The position numbers and the translations under genes are program-made. A DNA stretch of 64,000 bases from Pseudomonas sp. HOU2. Lineage in GTDB: Bacteria > Pseudomonadota > Gammaproteobacteria > Pseudomonadales > Pseudomonadaceae. The stretch covers positions 1,612,001 to 1,676,000 of the forward strand of contig NZ_CP160398.1 of the NCBI RefSeq assembly GCF_040729435.1. The letters run 5' to 3'. The notes under the pieces were generated by a model that worked only from the letters and a program-made list of their open reading frames with translations, had not been told where the DNA came from and made no database searches. Below are positions 1-12,118 of the stretch, piece by piece; position 1 is the first letter of the stretch, and each line of letters opens with the position of its first letter.

Positions 1-880
1 CGGTCGACAGATAACGGTCGCCACGGTCGCAGATGATCGCGACGATCACCGCGTTTTCAACTTCTTTGGACAGACGCAGCATCGCTGCCACCGCACCGCC
101 CGAGGACACGCCACAGAAGATGCCTTCTTCGCGGGCCAGACGTCGGGTGACGTCCTCGGCTTCGCTTTGCGCCATGTCGACGATGCGGTCAACGCGGTCA
201 GCCTGATAGATCTTCGGCAGGTATTCCTGCGGCCAGCGACGGATGCCGGGAATGGCCGAGCCTTCCATCGGCTGCAGCCCGATGATCTGCACGCTGTCGC
301 TCTGCTCTTTCAAGTAGCGCGACACGCCCATGATGGTGCCGGTGGTGCCCATCGAACTGACGAAATGGGTGATGGTGCCCTGGGTCTGACGCCAGATTTC
401 CGGGCCGGTGGTGGTGTAGTGCGCTTCCGGGTTATCCCCGTTGGCGAACTGGTCCAGCACCTTGCCACGGCCTTCGGCCTCCATCCGCTGGGCGAGATCG
501 CGAGCGCCTTCCATACCCTCTTCCTGGCTGACCAGAATCAGCTCGGCACCGTAAGCGGTCATCGCCGCCTTGCGCTCGGCGCTGGAGTTGTCCGGCATGA
601 TCAGGATCATCTTGTAACCCTTGATCGCGGCGGCCATGGCCAGCGCAATCCCGGTGTTGCCCGAGGTCGCTTCGATCAGCGTGTCGCCGGCATGGATCTG
701 CCCGCGCAGTTCGGCACGGGTAATCATCGACAGCGCCGGACGGTCCTTGACCGAACCCGCCGGGTTGTTCCCTTCGAGCTTGAGCAACAGAGTGTTGCTG
801 GTGGCACCGGGCAGGCGCTGCAAACGCACCAGCGGAGTGTTGCCGACGCAATCGGCGATGGTTGGGTACTGCAGGGTCAT
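1..880 (-). CDS. cysM: Cysteine synthase B, partial (3' end beyond window edge)
   Basis: PLP-dependent O-acetylserine (or thiosulfate) sulfhydrylase, the last step of cysteine synthesis in the cytosol. Reading leftward from the ATG at 880 gives MTLQYPTIADCVGNTPLVRL, then the PLP-lysine motif NPAGSVKDRPA, the substrate loop EATSGNTG, and SSMGTTGT and GVSSGGA phosphate-binding segments. About 293 codons are present against roughly 300 for the family, so only the last few residues are cut off by the window edge. The position next to a pirRS-like pair and gacS matches the P. aeruginosa order cysM-pirA-pirS-pirR-gacS. CysM rather than CysK is chosen from the N-terminus and this synteny. Confidence 0.93.
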   Translation of the reverse strand, partial: MTLQYPTIADCVGNTPLVRLQRLPGATSNTLLLKLEGNNPAGSVKDRPALSMITRAELRGQIHAGDTLIEATSGNTGIALAMAAAIKGYKMILIMPDNSSAERKAAMTAYGAELILVSQEEGMEGARDLAQRMEAEGRGKVLDQFANGDNPEAHYTTTGPEIWRQTQGTITHFVSSMGTTGTIMGVSRYLKEQSDSVQIIGLQPMEGSAIPGIRRWPQEYLPKIYQADRVDRIVDMAQSEAEDVTRRLAREEGIFCGVSSGGAVAAMLRLSKEVENAVIVAIICDRGDRYLST

Positions 881-989
881 GGCGTATTCGCAATCCAGAC
901 GTGCGGGGGCGCCTATCATACCGGCAAACGTTCGCAGGCCATATCACGCAAAGTGCGGTGCTTATGGTTTCTGGGAATAAGCAGAGAAC

Positions 990-2012
990 TCAGCCTTCCT
1001 CTTGCCCTGCGACATTCATCGCATAGAACTCGTGCAATTTGGCTTGCAGCAATTGTTTGTCTGGCAACTGCACCTGATATTCCGCGATCAGCGCCGCAGA
1101 CAAGCTGCGGTTGAGGGCGTACTCGACGACCTCATCCTCCTTGCTGGCGCACAGCAATACGCCGATGGCCGGATTCTCGTGAGGTTTGCGAACACCGCGA
1201 TCCAGCGCTTCAAGGTAGAAATTCAGCTTGCCCAGATATTCAGGCTCAAAACGTCCGACCTTGAGCTCGATGGCGACAAGACAGTTGAGCCCACGATGGA
1301 AGAACAGCAGATCAAGGGCGAAATCACGGCCGCCCACTTGCACCGGATACTCCGAACCGACGAAGCAGAAATCGCGCCCCAACTCGATCAGAAATTCCTT
1401 CAGCCGCCCTAGCAAACCTCGATGCAGATCGGTTTCGGCGTGCACGCCGGGCAGATCGAGAAACTCGACCATGTAGGCGTCACGGAAGATCTCGAGCGCA
1501 GCGGGATGAGTCTGTTTGAGGACAGCAGAAGCCTTTGCTGGCTGGGTGACACTGCGTTCGAAGAGCGCAGCCTTGAGCTGGCGTTCGAGTTCGCGCTTTG
1601 ACCACTTTTCCTGAATCGCCATGCGGACGTAGAACTCGCGTTCTTCTGGACGTTTGCTTTGGCTGAAAATGATCAAATTGTGAGACCAAGACAATTGTCG
1701 CACCAGTGGTGCGACTTTTTCTTCAGCGTGATAAGTCTCGTAGAACTGGCACATGCGGAACAAGTTCGAACGGGTAAACCCACGCAGCCCTGGCTGCGTT
1801 CGAGCCAGATGTTCGGCCAGTTGCCTAACCACCGCAGCGCCCCACTCAGCGCGAGCGATCTTGCGACTGATGTACCCCCCCACCTGCCAGTACAACTCGA
1901 TCAGTTGAGTATTTACTGCCTGCACGGCTTGCTGCCTGGCGTTCTGAATCAGCGCCAGTACTTCATTGAAACGGTTATCGGAGGCATTGCCGGGGATGTC
2001 GGTTGCAGTCAT
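990..2012 (-). CDS. DUF1016 / YhcG-family PDDEXK nuclease-domain protein
   Basis: 340 residues with the usual two-part YhcG layout. The N-terminal half (about 15-155) is the DUF1016 winged-helix-like domain, with VNTQLIELYWQVGGYIS and LSWSHNLI segments. The C-terminal half (about 170-330) is a PDDEXK nuclease fold, with an Asp in FALDLLFFHRG and the E-x-K pair in VAIELKVGRFEPEYLGKLNFYL. The ATG at 2012 has an AAGGAA ribosome site. The biochemical role of the family is poorly known; it is often found in variable or defence-rich regions. Here it stands alone, with no methylase or toxin partner, between cysM and the pirS-like gene, where P. aeruginosa has pirA. It looks intact. A nuclease function is inferred from the motifs only. 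Confidence 0.85.
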   Translation of the reverse strand: MTATDIPGNASDNRFNEVLALIQNARQQAVQAVNTQLIELYWQVGGYISRKIARAEWGAAVVRQLAEHLARTQPGLRGFTRSNLFRMCQFYETYHAEEKVAPLVRQLSWSHNLIIFSQSKRPEEREFYVRMAIQEKWSKRELERQLKAALFERSVTQPAKASAVLKQTHPAALEIFRDAYMVEFLDLPGVHAETDLHRGLLGRLKEFLIELGRDFCFVGSEYPVQVGGRDFALDLLFFHRGLNCLVAIELKVGRFEPEYLGKLNFYLEALDRGVRKPHENPAIGVLLCASKEDEVVEYALNRSLSAALIAEYQVQLPDKQLLQAKLHEFYAMNVAGQEEG

Positions 2013-2153
2013 GACCAGTTCCTTGAGGACGAGCGGAGCCCCGAGAATAAACGGTCAAGGACGGGTTAAAACGTCGATAAAGTCCTTTAGGAAAGGTCGT
2101 ACAAAAATACGCGAACCCTCCCGCATGGGCTGACAGTGGTGAAGCGAAATTCC

Positions 2154-2250
2154 CTATCGCGAGCAGGCTCACTCCTACAGATGGCGTTTGCTATTCACAC
2201 AATCTGCGGACGACCGACACCCACTGTGGGGGCGAGCCTGCTCGCGATAG
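2154..2250. repeat. REP pair (BIME-like), CTATCGCGAGCAGGCTC family
   Basis: Two inverted copies, 2154-2180 and 2222-2250, of a REP of the type (c)tatcgcgagcaggctc followed by cccacag or cctacag. The right copy lies inside the 3' end of the pirS-like reading frame, whose stop codon is at 2195-2197. Confidence 0.85.
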
Positions 2251-3619
2251 CATCAGTCGATGCAACACCATCGTCAGCCACCAATCGCAAATTCAACCGC
2301 AACCCGGCCCCACCATTCTCCGCCCACAACATCCCACCCTGCCTTTGCACCGCATTCCTCGCAATGCTCAGCCCCAGACCAAACCCACCATCCCCCGGGC
2401 GCGAGCCGTCGAGGCGGGTGAAGGGTGAGAAGATCCGCTGCAGGTCGCCCTCGGCCACACCGCCGCCCTGATCTTCCAGCCACAGGTGCCAGTAGTCGCC
2501 ATCGCGCCGCCCATCAAGACGAACGATGCCGCCCTCGGGGGAATGACGAATGGCGTTGCGCAAAATGTTCTCCAGCGCCTGTGCCAAAGTATTGAGATGG
2601 CCGCGCACCCAGCACGACGCCGGCACCGCGCATTGCAATTGCAGGCTCGGCCAGCCGCTTTCATAACAGGCATTATCGGTGAGCATTTCCCACAAGGCCT
2701 GAATCTGGATCGCCTCGTCCGGCAGCGGCGCACGTTCGGTGTCGAGCCACGCCAGTTGCAGGGTGTCTTCGACCAGTCGTTGCATGCCGTCGACTTCACG
2801 GCCGATGCGTTCGCGCAGTTGCAACAGATCCTGCTCGCTCTCACTGGCCACCCGCAGCCGACTCAACGGCGTGCGCAGCTCGTGGGACAAATCACGCAGC
2901 AGTTGCTGTTGCAGGGCGACGGTGGATTGCAGGCGTTCGGACATCGAGTCGAAGGCCCGGGCCAGCTCGCCGAGTTCGTCCGGGCGCTGGGTAATGCCGC
3001 TCGACAGGCGCACATTCAATTGATCGGCGCGCCACGCATTGGCCTGCTCACGCAGGTTGTTCAGCGGCACCACCAGCAAGCGATACAGGCCGACACACAG
3101 CAGCAAGGTGAACAGCCCCGGAATCACCCCGTTGGTGATCACCCGCCAGAACACCCGGTATTTCCCCGGCAGGAATCGCTCGGGCAACTCGATCACCAGA
3201 CTGCCGGCAGACGGGTCCTGGGGAAACGGCACCCGCAGCCACGGCCGACCCTTCTTGTGGATCGGCCAGTCGAGGCCGCGCAAAAAGGTCAGGTGCTGGA
3301 TTTCCTGTTCATTCAGCGGCTCGCTGCTCATCGACTGCAGATTGCGGTCGATCACCCCGACCCATGCGGCTTCGCGCAGCTCCATGCTCTGCAACCAGTT
3401 ATCGACCCCGTCACGCTCGCCGCGTTGCCACGCCCGCTCGGCTTCGCCGGCATAGCGGCTCAGCGTGCCGCGCGCCTCATCGGAGAGGAACTGGTTGCGC
3501 TCTTCCATGTAGCGGCCCCACGACCAACTGAGCCAGATCATCAGCAGACAGAACGCCACCAGCAGAAACGCCAGTTTCCAGAACAGCGAATACCGTCCCG
3601 GCAGGTCAGAGACTTTCAT
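2195..3619 (-). CDS. PirS-like sensor histidine kinase
   Basis: Membrane-bound histidine kinase of about 474 residues. It has an N-terminal membrane segment (about 14-35), a periplasmic region of about 125 residues, a second membrane segment (about 163-185), HAMP, the H-box LLRDLSHELRTPLSRLRV, an N-box (ENILRNAIRHS) and G-boxes (DQGGGV, GFGLGLSIA). ATG 3619 is preferred, with GTG 3628 as an alternative; it overlaps the regulator gene upstream by 14 nt, so the two are co-translated. Gene order next to gacS and cysM matches PA0930 pirS, which controls the enterobactin receptor PirA in P. aeruginosa, but no pirA is present here. The last ~22 residues, including IASRLAPTVGVG, are encoded by a REP element. 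Confidence 0.82.
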   Translation of the reverse strand: MKVSDLPGRYSLFWKLAFLLVAFCLLMIWLSWSWGRYMEERNQFLSDEARGTLSRYAGEAERAWQRGERDGVDNWLQSMELREAAWVGVIDRNLQSMSSEPLNEQEIQHLTFLRGLDWPIHKKGRPWLRVPFPQDPSAGSLVIELPERFLPGKYRVFWRVITNGVIPGLFTLLLCVGLYRLLVVPLNNLREQANAWRADQLNVRLSSGITQRPDELGELARAFDSMSERLQSTVALQQQLLRDLSHELRTPLSRLRVASESEQDLLQLRERIGREVDGMQRLVEDTLQLAWLDTERAPLPDEAIQIQALWEMLTDNACYESGWPSLQLQCAVPASCWVRGHLNTLAQALENILRNAIRHSPEGGIVRLDGRRDGDYWHLWLEDQGGGVAEGDLQRIFSPFTRLDGSRPGDGGFGLGLSIARNAVQRQGGMLWAENGGAGLRLNLRLVADDGVASTDAIASRLAPTVGVGRPQIV

Positions 3620-4328
3620 CGGACGCACTCAGCACATAACCCTTGCCCCACACCGTGCGCACTTCCCGCTCGGTGTAACCGATGGCCTTGAGTTTGCGGC
3701 GGATCTGGCTGATGTGCATGTCGAGGCTGCGGTCGTGGGCCGCGTAGCCGCGCTGCAAAACGTGCTGATAAAGGAAAGCCTTGCTCAGCACTTCTTCGTC
3801 GTTGCGATTGAGGGTTTCCAGCAAACGGTATTCGCTTCGGGTCAGGCCGGCGGCTTGCGCGTTATAGAAGACTTCGCATTGTTCGTCGTCGAAACGCAGT
3901 GCGCCGTGGATCGCCGCTGGTGCAATGGCTGCCGGGCGCCGATCCAGCGCCACCCGACGCAGAATGGCTTCAATGCGCACATGCAACTCGGCCATGCTGA
4001 ACGGCTTGGGCAGGTAGTCATCGGCGCCCAGACGAAAGCCGCTGATGCGATCGGCCTCGGCGCCCAGCGCCGACATCAGCAGCACTGGCGTCGAATGGCT
4101 TTGACGCAATTGCGTCAGCACCTTCAGGCCGTCGAGCCCCGGCAACAGAATGTCCATCAGCACCACGTCGAACGGCTGGTGACGCGCGATGTTCAGCCCC
4201 TCCTGACCGTTCTGGCACCAGGTCACCGCAAAGCCGCTACGGCCCAGATGTTCGTGAACGTAGGCGCCCAGCACCGGGTCGTCCTCGATGGCAAGAATGC
4301 GTGGCGAATCGATGGAGACAAGAGTCAT
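3606..4328 (-). CDS. PirR-like OmpR-family response regulator
   Basis: 240 residues. The N-terminal receiver has the acidic pair in AIEDDPVLG, the phospho-acceptor Asp in VVLMDILLPGLDG and the Lys in LPKPFSM. The C-terminal OmpR/PhoB winged helix has RSLDMHISQIRRKL and VWGKGYVLS. A longer frame begins at TTG 4367, but ATG 4328 sits immediately before the receiver fold and is preferred. The gene overlaps the kinase gene downstream. A Fur-like site lies only 8 bp upstream of the ATG (4336-4350), suggesting iron control. It is divergent from gacS. Assignment to PirR rests on synteny with PA0929 and is inferred; CpxR/RstA-type regulators share the same architecture. Confidence 0.82.
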   Translation of the reverse strand: MTLVSIDSPRILAIEDDPVLGAYVHEHLGRSGFAVTWCQNGQEGLNIARHQPFDVVLMDILLPGLDGLKVLTQLRQSHSTPVLLMSALGAEADRISGFRLGADDYLPKPFSMAELHVRIEAILRRVALDRRPAAIAPAAIHGALRFDDEQCEVFYNAQAAGLTRSEYRLLETLNRNDEEVLSKAFLYQHVLQRGYAAHDRSLDMHISQIRRKLKAIGYTEREVRTVWGKGYVLSASDESL

Positions 4329-4335
4329 GAGTATC

Positions 4336-4350
4336 TGCAAATAATTCTCA
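4336..4350 (-). promoter_or_regulatory. Candidate Fur box upstream of the pirR-like gene
   Basis: Read on the minus strand this is TGAGAATTATTTGCA, which fits the 7-1-7 Fur model TGATAAT-N-ATTATCA at 11 of 14 positions and has the GAGAATNATTTGCA look common in pseudomonads. It lies 8 bp before the preferred start, so Fur binding would block the ribosome-site region and probably transcription. Confidence 0.55.
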
Positions 4351-4545
4351 GTTGGCCGATTATTCAAGATTGCCCGCCATCGGGCAACCCAAGGTTGACC
4401 GGCCGGACAAACGAACCGTGACCTGCTGACCGATGCCGAGATGATTTTTCCGAAGATTGCCTGCCTGCAAATCGCTACACTGCGCCCATGTCGCGTGCCG
4501 GATGCACGTGCGAGTCAACAGTTCAGCGGGATGCAGGAGATGGGT

Positions 4546-7299
<2,754 letters not shown>

Positions 7300-7382
7300 T
7301 CCACGGCAATGCCGGCAACGGCATCCGCCGTTAAAGTGGTGGCCGTCAACGCTGACTCGCCACCCCGTTCCAGGAGGAATTC

Positions 7383-8372
7383 ATGCGCACGCTCGTTTTC
7401 AGCAGCCAGACCTACGACCGCGACAGCTTCCTCGCCGCCGCCTGTCCGGCCGGGATAGAATTGCACTTTCAGCCGGCCCGGCTCAGTCTCGACACCGCTG
7501 CTTTGGCCGACCAGCATGAGGTGGTCTGCGCCTTCATCAACGATGACCTCAGTGCGCCGGTGCTGGAGCGCCTTGCCGCCGGTGGCACGCGGCTGATCGC
7601 CCTGCGTTCGGCGGGCTACAACCATGTCGACCTGCTCGCCGCGAAACGCCTCGGGCTGGCCGTGGTGCGGGTCCCGGCCTACTCGCCGCATGCGGTGGCC
7701 GAACATGCGGTGGCGCTGATTCTGGCGCTCAACCGGCGCCTGCACCGCGCCTACAACCGCACCCGCGAAGGCGATTTCACCCTGCACGGCCTGACCGGTT
7801 TCGATCTGGTGGGCAAAACCGTGGGGATTGTCGGCACCGGGCAGATCGGCGCGACGTTCGCGAAAATCATGCACGGTTTCGGTTGTGAATTGCTGGCCTA
7901 CGACCCGTATCCAAACCCCGAGGTGGTGGCCTTGGGCGCACGTTACCTGAGTCTGCCGGAGCTGCTCGCGCAGTCACGGATCATCAGCCTGCACTGCCCG
8001 CTCAACGCCCAGAGCAAACACTTGATCAACCGCGAGTCACTGGCACACCTGCAACCGGGGGCGATGCTGATCAACACCGGCCGCGGCGGCCTGGTGGACA
8101 CGCCGGCGCTGATCGACGCCTTGAAGGACGGCCAGCTGGGCTATCTGGGACTAGATGTGTATGAAGAGGAGGCGCAGCTGTTTTTCGAGGATCGCAGCGA
8201 CTTGCCGTTGCAGGATGACGTGCTGGCGCGGCTGCTGACCTTCCCGAATGTGATCATCACCGCGCATCAGGCGTTTCTGACCCACGAGGCGCTGGGCGCA
8301 ATTGCCGCGACCACCCTGCACAACATCGCGACCTGGGCCGCAGGCGCGCCGCAGAACCAGGTCGAAGGTTGA
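7383..8372 (+). CDS. ldhA: D-lactate dehydrogenase (2-hydroxyacid dehydrogenase)
   Basis: Cytosolic NADH-dependent reduction of pyruvate to D-lactate, a fermentative or redox-balancing enzyme. 329 residues, the usual length. The NAD-binding motif is GIVGTGQIGATFA (~150), the catalytic Arg is in INTGRGGLVDT, and the catalytic His in IITAHQAFLT. ATG 7383 follows a strong CAGGAGGAATTC ribosome site. It lies 83 bp after gacS on the same strand, as in P. aeruginosa (PA0927 beside PA0928). Other 2-hydroxyacid dehydrogenases are possible, but sequence and synteny favour LdhA. Confidence 0.92.
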   Translation: MRTLVFSSQTYDRDSFLAAACPAGIELHFQPARLSLDTAALADQHEVVCAFINDDLSAPVLERLAAGGTRLIALRSAGYNHVDLLAAKRLGLAVVRVPAYSPHAVAEHAVALILALNRRLHRAYNRTREGDFTLHGLTGFDLVGKTVGIVGTGQIGATFAKIMHGFGCELLAYDPYPNPEVVALGARYLSLPELLAQSRIISLHCPLNAQSKHLINRESLAHLQPGAMLINTGRGGLVDTPALIDALKDGQLGYLGLDVYEEEAQLFFEDRSDLPLQDDVLARLLTFPNVIITAHQAFLTHEALGAIAATTLHNIATWAAGAPQNQVEG

Positions 8373-8384
8373 AGGCTTGCCGGT

Positions 8385-8822
8385 TTACTTCGGCGACAGC
8401 GAAGAAGCCAGGATCAACAGCGCCAGCCAGCCAAAACCGAAAAAGCGCTGCTTCATCGAGTGGCCGTTACGCAGCAGGAACCAGACAAAGACCATCGGCA
8501 ACAGAAACACCATGATTTTCAACCAGCCTTCCACCAGCCGCGAACCGTCGGCGTTGGCTTGAAGTTGAGGTGCGGGTTCCGGTTGCCGACGGCGGCGACC
8601 GACCGCCGCCGGTGAAACTCGCGGCGCGGGCTCAGGGGCTGCTGGCGGGATAAACGCCTCGGGCACGGATTTGTTGCGCGGCAGGCTGCCAAATGAAATT
8701 GTCGCGGCGGCTTGCGCCGGTGTATGCGGGGGCTGCTGCGCCATCGGAGCACCACAATGAATGCACGCCTTGACTTCAGAGCTGATGCTCCGCTTGCATT
8801 CATAACATTCGATCAGCGCCAT
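8385..8822 (-). CDS. Zinc-ribbon membrane protein, function unknown
   Basis: 145 residues. An N-terminal zinc ribbon has two CxxC pairs (IECYECKRSIS and CIHCGAP). A proline/alanine/arginine-rich linker (~25-90) follows, then two membrane segments at the C-terminus (LKIMVFLLPMVFVWFLL and FFGFGWLALLILAS). The ATG at 8822 starts directly at the zinc ribbon; the frame is open further upstream but without conserved character. It is convergent with ldhA, with 12 bp between the stops. I do not recognise a characterised homologue; the architecture suggests a membrane-anchored Zn-binding adaptor. Confidence 0.75.
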   Translation of the reverse strand: MALIECYECKRSISSEVKACIHCGAPMAQQPPHTPAQAAATISFGSLPRNKSVPEAFIPPAAPEPAPRVSPAAVGRRRRQPEPAPQLQANADGSRLVEGWLKIMVFLLPMVFVWFLLRNGHSMKQRFFGFGWLALLILASSLSPK

Positions 8823-8955
8823 GTTCCGTTCCCTCAGAGTGAAGGGCGGCAGTTTGCCATGAGCGCCAGCCGATTTGAACCGGATCGAAGGTCGCACACG
8901 TACGCCATCCTGTAATCCAGCCCGTGCTAGCATGTCGCGCAGATTTGGAGGACCC

Positions 8956-9390
8956 ATGGTCGAACACGATTTCCGCTACACCCTGATGAACCCGCAACAC
9001 ACCCTCACCGAATGCCGCGCCCTCGTACCGGGCCGCTATCAGGTCACCGGCAACGGTGGCTCGATCCGCAACGGTGACGTCCTGTTGGTCACCCTCAAAG
9101 GCAGCAAGGACTTGTCCATGCGCCTGACCGTCGACTCCGTGCGCCACCTGATCAATCCGCCGGGCCAATGGACCGCGGTGACCACCGGCCCGGTGTTCGG
9201 TGAACTGGCGATCCACACCTGGCAGGTCAACTGCGACAGCTGCGCCAAAGAGCTGAACTTCGAGTTCGCCGTGGACGCCAAGCTGGGCAAGACCGCCGAG
9301 AAACCGGCCGCCACGGCGCGCATCGCCGAGCTGGGCTGGAAAGCCGTCGGCGACAAGCATCTGTGCCCGAAATGTCAGGAGCCTGCGTGA
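8956..9390 (+). CDS. Conserved CXXC protein, function unknown
   Basis: 144 residues, apparently cytosolic, with no signal peptide. Two CxxC pairs (NCDSCAKEL and HLCPKCQEP) are separated by ~50 residues and could form one zinc site. The N-terminal ~80 residues look like a small beta-barrel (GRYQVTGNGGSIRNGDVLLV). ATG 8956 follows GGAGGACCC. The stop codon overlaps the start of the META lipoprotein gene (TGATG), so the two are co-translated. It is divergent from the zinc-ribbon membrane protein, which also carries paired CxxC motifs. I do not recognise a function. Confidence 0.75.
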   Translation: MVEHDFRYTLMNPQHTLTECRALVPGRYQVTGNGGSIRNGDVLLVTLKGSKDLSMRLTVDSVRHLINPPGQWTAVTTGPVFGELAIHTWQVNCDSCAKELNFEFAVDAKLGKTAEKPAATARIAELGWKAVGDKHLCPKCQEPA

Positions 9391-9794
9391 TGAAACGCCT
9401 TGCCCTGCCGCTGCTGGTCGGTGCCGCTCTGGTGGGCTGCGCCGCAGAGCCGGTGCAATTGCAGCAGAACCGCAGCTACATTCTGGAATGGATCGGCGAG
9501 CGGCCATTGATGGATTACAGCCATCTGACCGTGACCCTCGGCGACGATGGCCGCGCGTATGGCAATGGCGGCTGCAACCACTGGTTCGCACCGTACACCC
9601 TCGACGGCGACAAGCTGAGCTTCGGCCCGATCGGCAAGACCCGCAAACTCTGCGCGCCGGCGCTGATGGAGCAAGAACAACGCTTCCTGCAGGCGCTGCA
9701 AGGTGTCGAGCGCTGGGACATCTCGCCGATCGAACAGATGCGCTTCTGGCCGGCCGAAGGCAAGCCGCTGCGCTGGTGGCTGGAAGAGGGCTGA
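9390..9794 (+). CDS. META (HslJ-like) domain lipoprotein
   Basis: 134 residues. A lipoprotein signal peptide with lipobox LVGC at ~15-18 implies anchoring in the outer or inner membrane. The META domain (~25-125) shows YGNGGCNHWFAPYTLDGDKLSFG and TRKLCAPALMEQEQRFLQAL. HslJ/META proteins in enterobacteria are linked to heat-shock and novobiocin tolerance; the role here is unproved. Start ATG 9390 overlaps the stop of the upstream CXXC gene. Confidence 0.85.
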   Translation: MKRLALPLLVGAALVGCAAEPVQLQQNRSYILEWIGERPLMDYSHLTVTLGDDGRAYGNGGCNHWFAPYTLDGDKLSFGPIGKTRKLCAPALMEQEQRFLQALQGVERWDISPIEQMRFWPAEGKPLRWWLEEG

Positions 9795-9808
9795 TCGTTC
9801 AGCCACAG

Positions 9809-9886
9809 AAAAGATCGCAGCCTGCGGCAGCTCCTACAAGGTCATGAGTACACCTGTAGGAGCTGCCGCAGGCTGCGATCTTTTTT
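9809..9886. repeat. REP pair, AAGATCGCAGCCTGCGGCAG family
   Basis: Long inverted repeat aagatcgcagcctgcggcag...ctgccgcaggctgcgatctt, 15 bp after the META gene and ending in a T run, so it may also end the upstream transcript. The same family occurs at 30779, 42354 and 57351. Confidence 0.85.
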
Positions 9887-9901
9887 CTGAACGCCATTTA
9901 C

Positions 9902-10034
9902 TGTGGCGAGGGAGCTTGCTCCCGCTCGACTGCGCAGCAGTCGCAAAATCGTCAACCGCACGTTGTCACAGACACCGAGTCAGCAGGGTTTGGGGCTGCT
10001 TCGCCGCCCAGCGGGAGCAAGCTCCCTCGCCACA
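9902..10034. repeat. REP pair, TGTGGCGAGGGAGCTTGCTCCCGC family
   Basis: Inverted copies at 9902-9928 and ~10009-10034 flank a variable middle of about 80 bp. The same family occurs at 13892, 16938, 23603 and 39263. Confidence 0.85.
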
Positions 10035-10048
10035 AAAGCCCATTCAGC

Positions 10049-10516
10049 TCATTTTGTCGCCTGTAACGCCTCAAGCTTGGCCATCACCCCCGCCGCCGTC
10101 TGCTCGCCCATCAACTGTTCGCGCACCTTGCCCTTGTTGTCGATGATGTAGGTCACCGGCAGGGCTTCACTGCGCGGCAGGTCGAACAGGTCGGCCGGAT
10201 CCTGCGCCAGCACGGTGAACTTGATGCCCAGTTTCTCGCTGGCGCTTTTCAGGTCTTCACCCTGGACGTTGTCGAAGTTGACCCCGAACACGCCGATGTT
10301 GTTGCCCTTCAGTTCGTCGGCCAGATGATTGAGCTCGGGAATTTCCGTGCGGCACGGGCCGCACCACTCGGCCCAGTAATTGAGCACTACCCATTGCTTG
10401 TCCAGACGCTCGGACGCGACTTTCTGACCGTTCTGGTCAATGCCGTAGTCGTTGCCGCAGCCCCCCAGCATCAACGCCCCGATTATCGTCAATGCCGCTG
10501 CCAATCGCCGTGTCAT
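10049..10516 (-). CDS. TlpA-like thioredoxin-fold lipoprotein
   Basis: 155 residues. A lipoprotein signal with lipobox MLGGC (~15-19) is followed by a thioredoxin fold of the TlpA/ResA kind with active site AEWCGPCRTE (~50). It is expected to act as a disulfide reductase or isomerase on the periplasmic face, for example in cytochrome c maturation or in repair of oxidised thiols. ATG 10516 is preferred over the longer frame because it begins the signal peptide. It is divergent from the arsC-like gene. Confidence 0.88.
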   Translation of the reverse strand: MTRRLAAALTIIGALMLGGCGNDYGIDQNGQKVASERLDKQWVVLNYWAEWCGPCRTEIPELNHLADELKGNNIGVFGVNFDNVQGEDLKSASEKLGIKFTVLAQDPADLFDLPRSEALPVTYIIDNKGKVREQLMGEQTAAGVMAKLEALQATK

Positions 10517-10630
10517 GTCATGTTCCCTGGTCAAAAATTGAAGGCGCCTGCGACCCATCGCCTCTGAAGGTTCTGGATTGCGCGCTGCACAGTTAGAATA
10601 GCCGCCACTTTACGCCAGAAGCGACCCGCC

Positions 10631-11577
<947 letters not shown>

Positions 11578-11579
11578 GC

Positions 11580-12005
11580 GTGGCGAAGAAGCCGAAAGTC
11601 CTGCCCTCCGTCGAGTGGCTCGAACCCCGCGTCAAGGCGATGCGGATCGTCAGCCTGTTGTGCTTCTTCGGCCTCGCCGGGCTGCTTGCCGCTTACTACC
11701 TGGTGTTCGCCGACCTGCATGGCGCCCGACCTTGGGTGATCCTGCTGGTCGAGCTGATCCCGTGGCTGATCCTTGCGCCGGGGATGCTGATGGGCAACGC
11801 GCGTGCGCACTCGTGGATGTGTTTTGTGGTGAATCTGTATTTCATCAAGGGCGCATTGGCGGCGTATGACCCGAACCGACAGCTGTTTGGCGTGCTGGAG
11901 ATGGCCGCGAGCCTGGCGCTGTTCTGCTCGGCGCTGCTGTATGTGCGGTGGCGGTATCAGTTGAATCGCAAGCTGGCTGGCGAGGGCGAGATTTCCGTCG
12001 CTTGA
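11580..12005 (+). CDS. DUF2069 membrane protein
   Basis: 141 residues, GTG start two bases after the wrbA stop. Four hydrophobic segments (about 23-43, 52-72, 78-98, 105-125), typical of the DUF2069 inner-membrane family of unknown function, which commonly follows wrbA in pseudomonads. Cytosolic basic N- and C-termini. No catalytic motif seen. Confidence 0.85.
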   Translation: MAKKPKVLPSVEWLEPRVKAMRIVSLLCFFGLAGLLAAYYLVFADLHGARPWVILLVELIPWLILAPGMLMGNARAHSWMCFVVNLYFIKGALAAYDPNRQLFGVLEMAASLALFCSALLYVRWRYQLNRKLAGEGEISVA

Positions 12006-12010
12006 CAGAT

Positions 12011-12102
12011 CGCTATCGCTGGCAAGCCAGCTCCCACAGTTTTTGTGTCGATCACAGAATTGTGATTCAACAAGGATCCTGTGGGAGCTGGCTTGCCAGC
12101 GA
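12011..12102. repeat. REP pair, ATCGCTGGCAAGCCAGCTCCCAC family
   Basis: Inverted copies atcgctggcaagccagctcccacag and its complement, between convergent genes. The same family occurs at 15511, 19771, 24541 and 60249. Confidence 0.88.
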
Positions 12103-12118
12103 TTGAAGCGACTCGATG

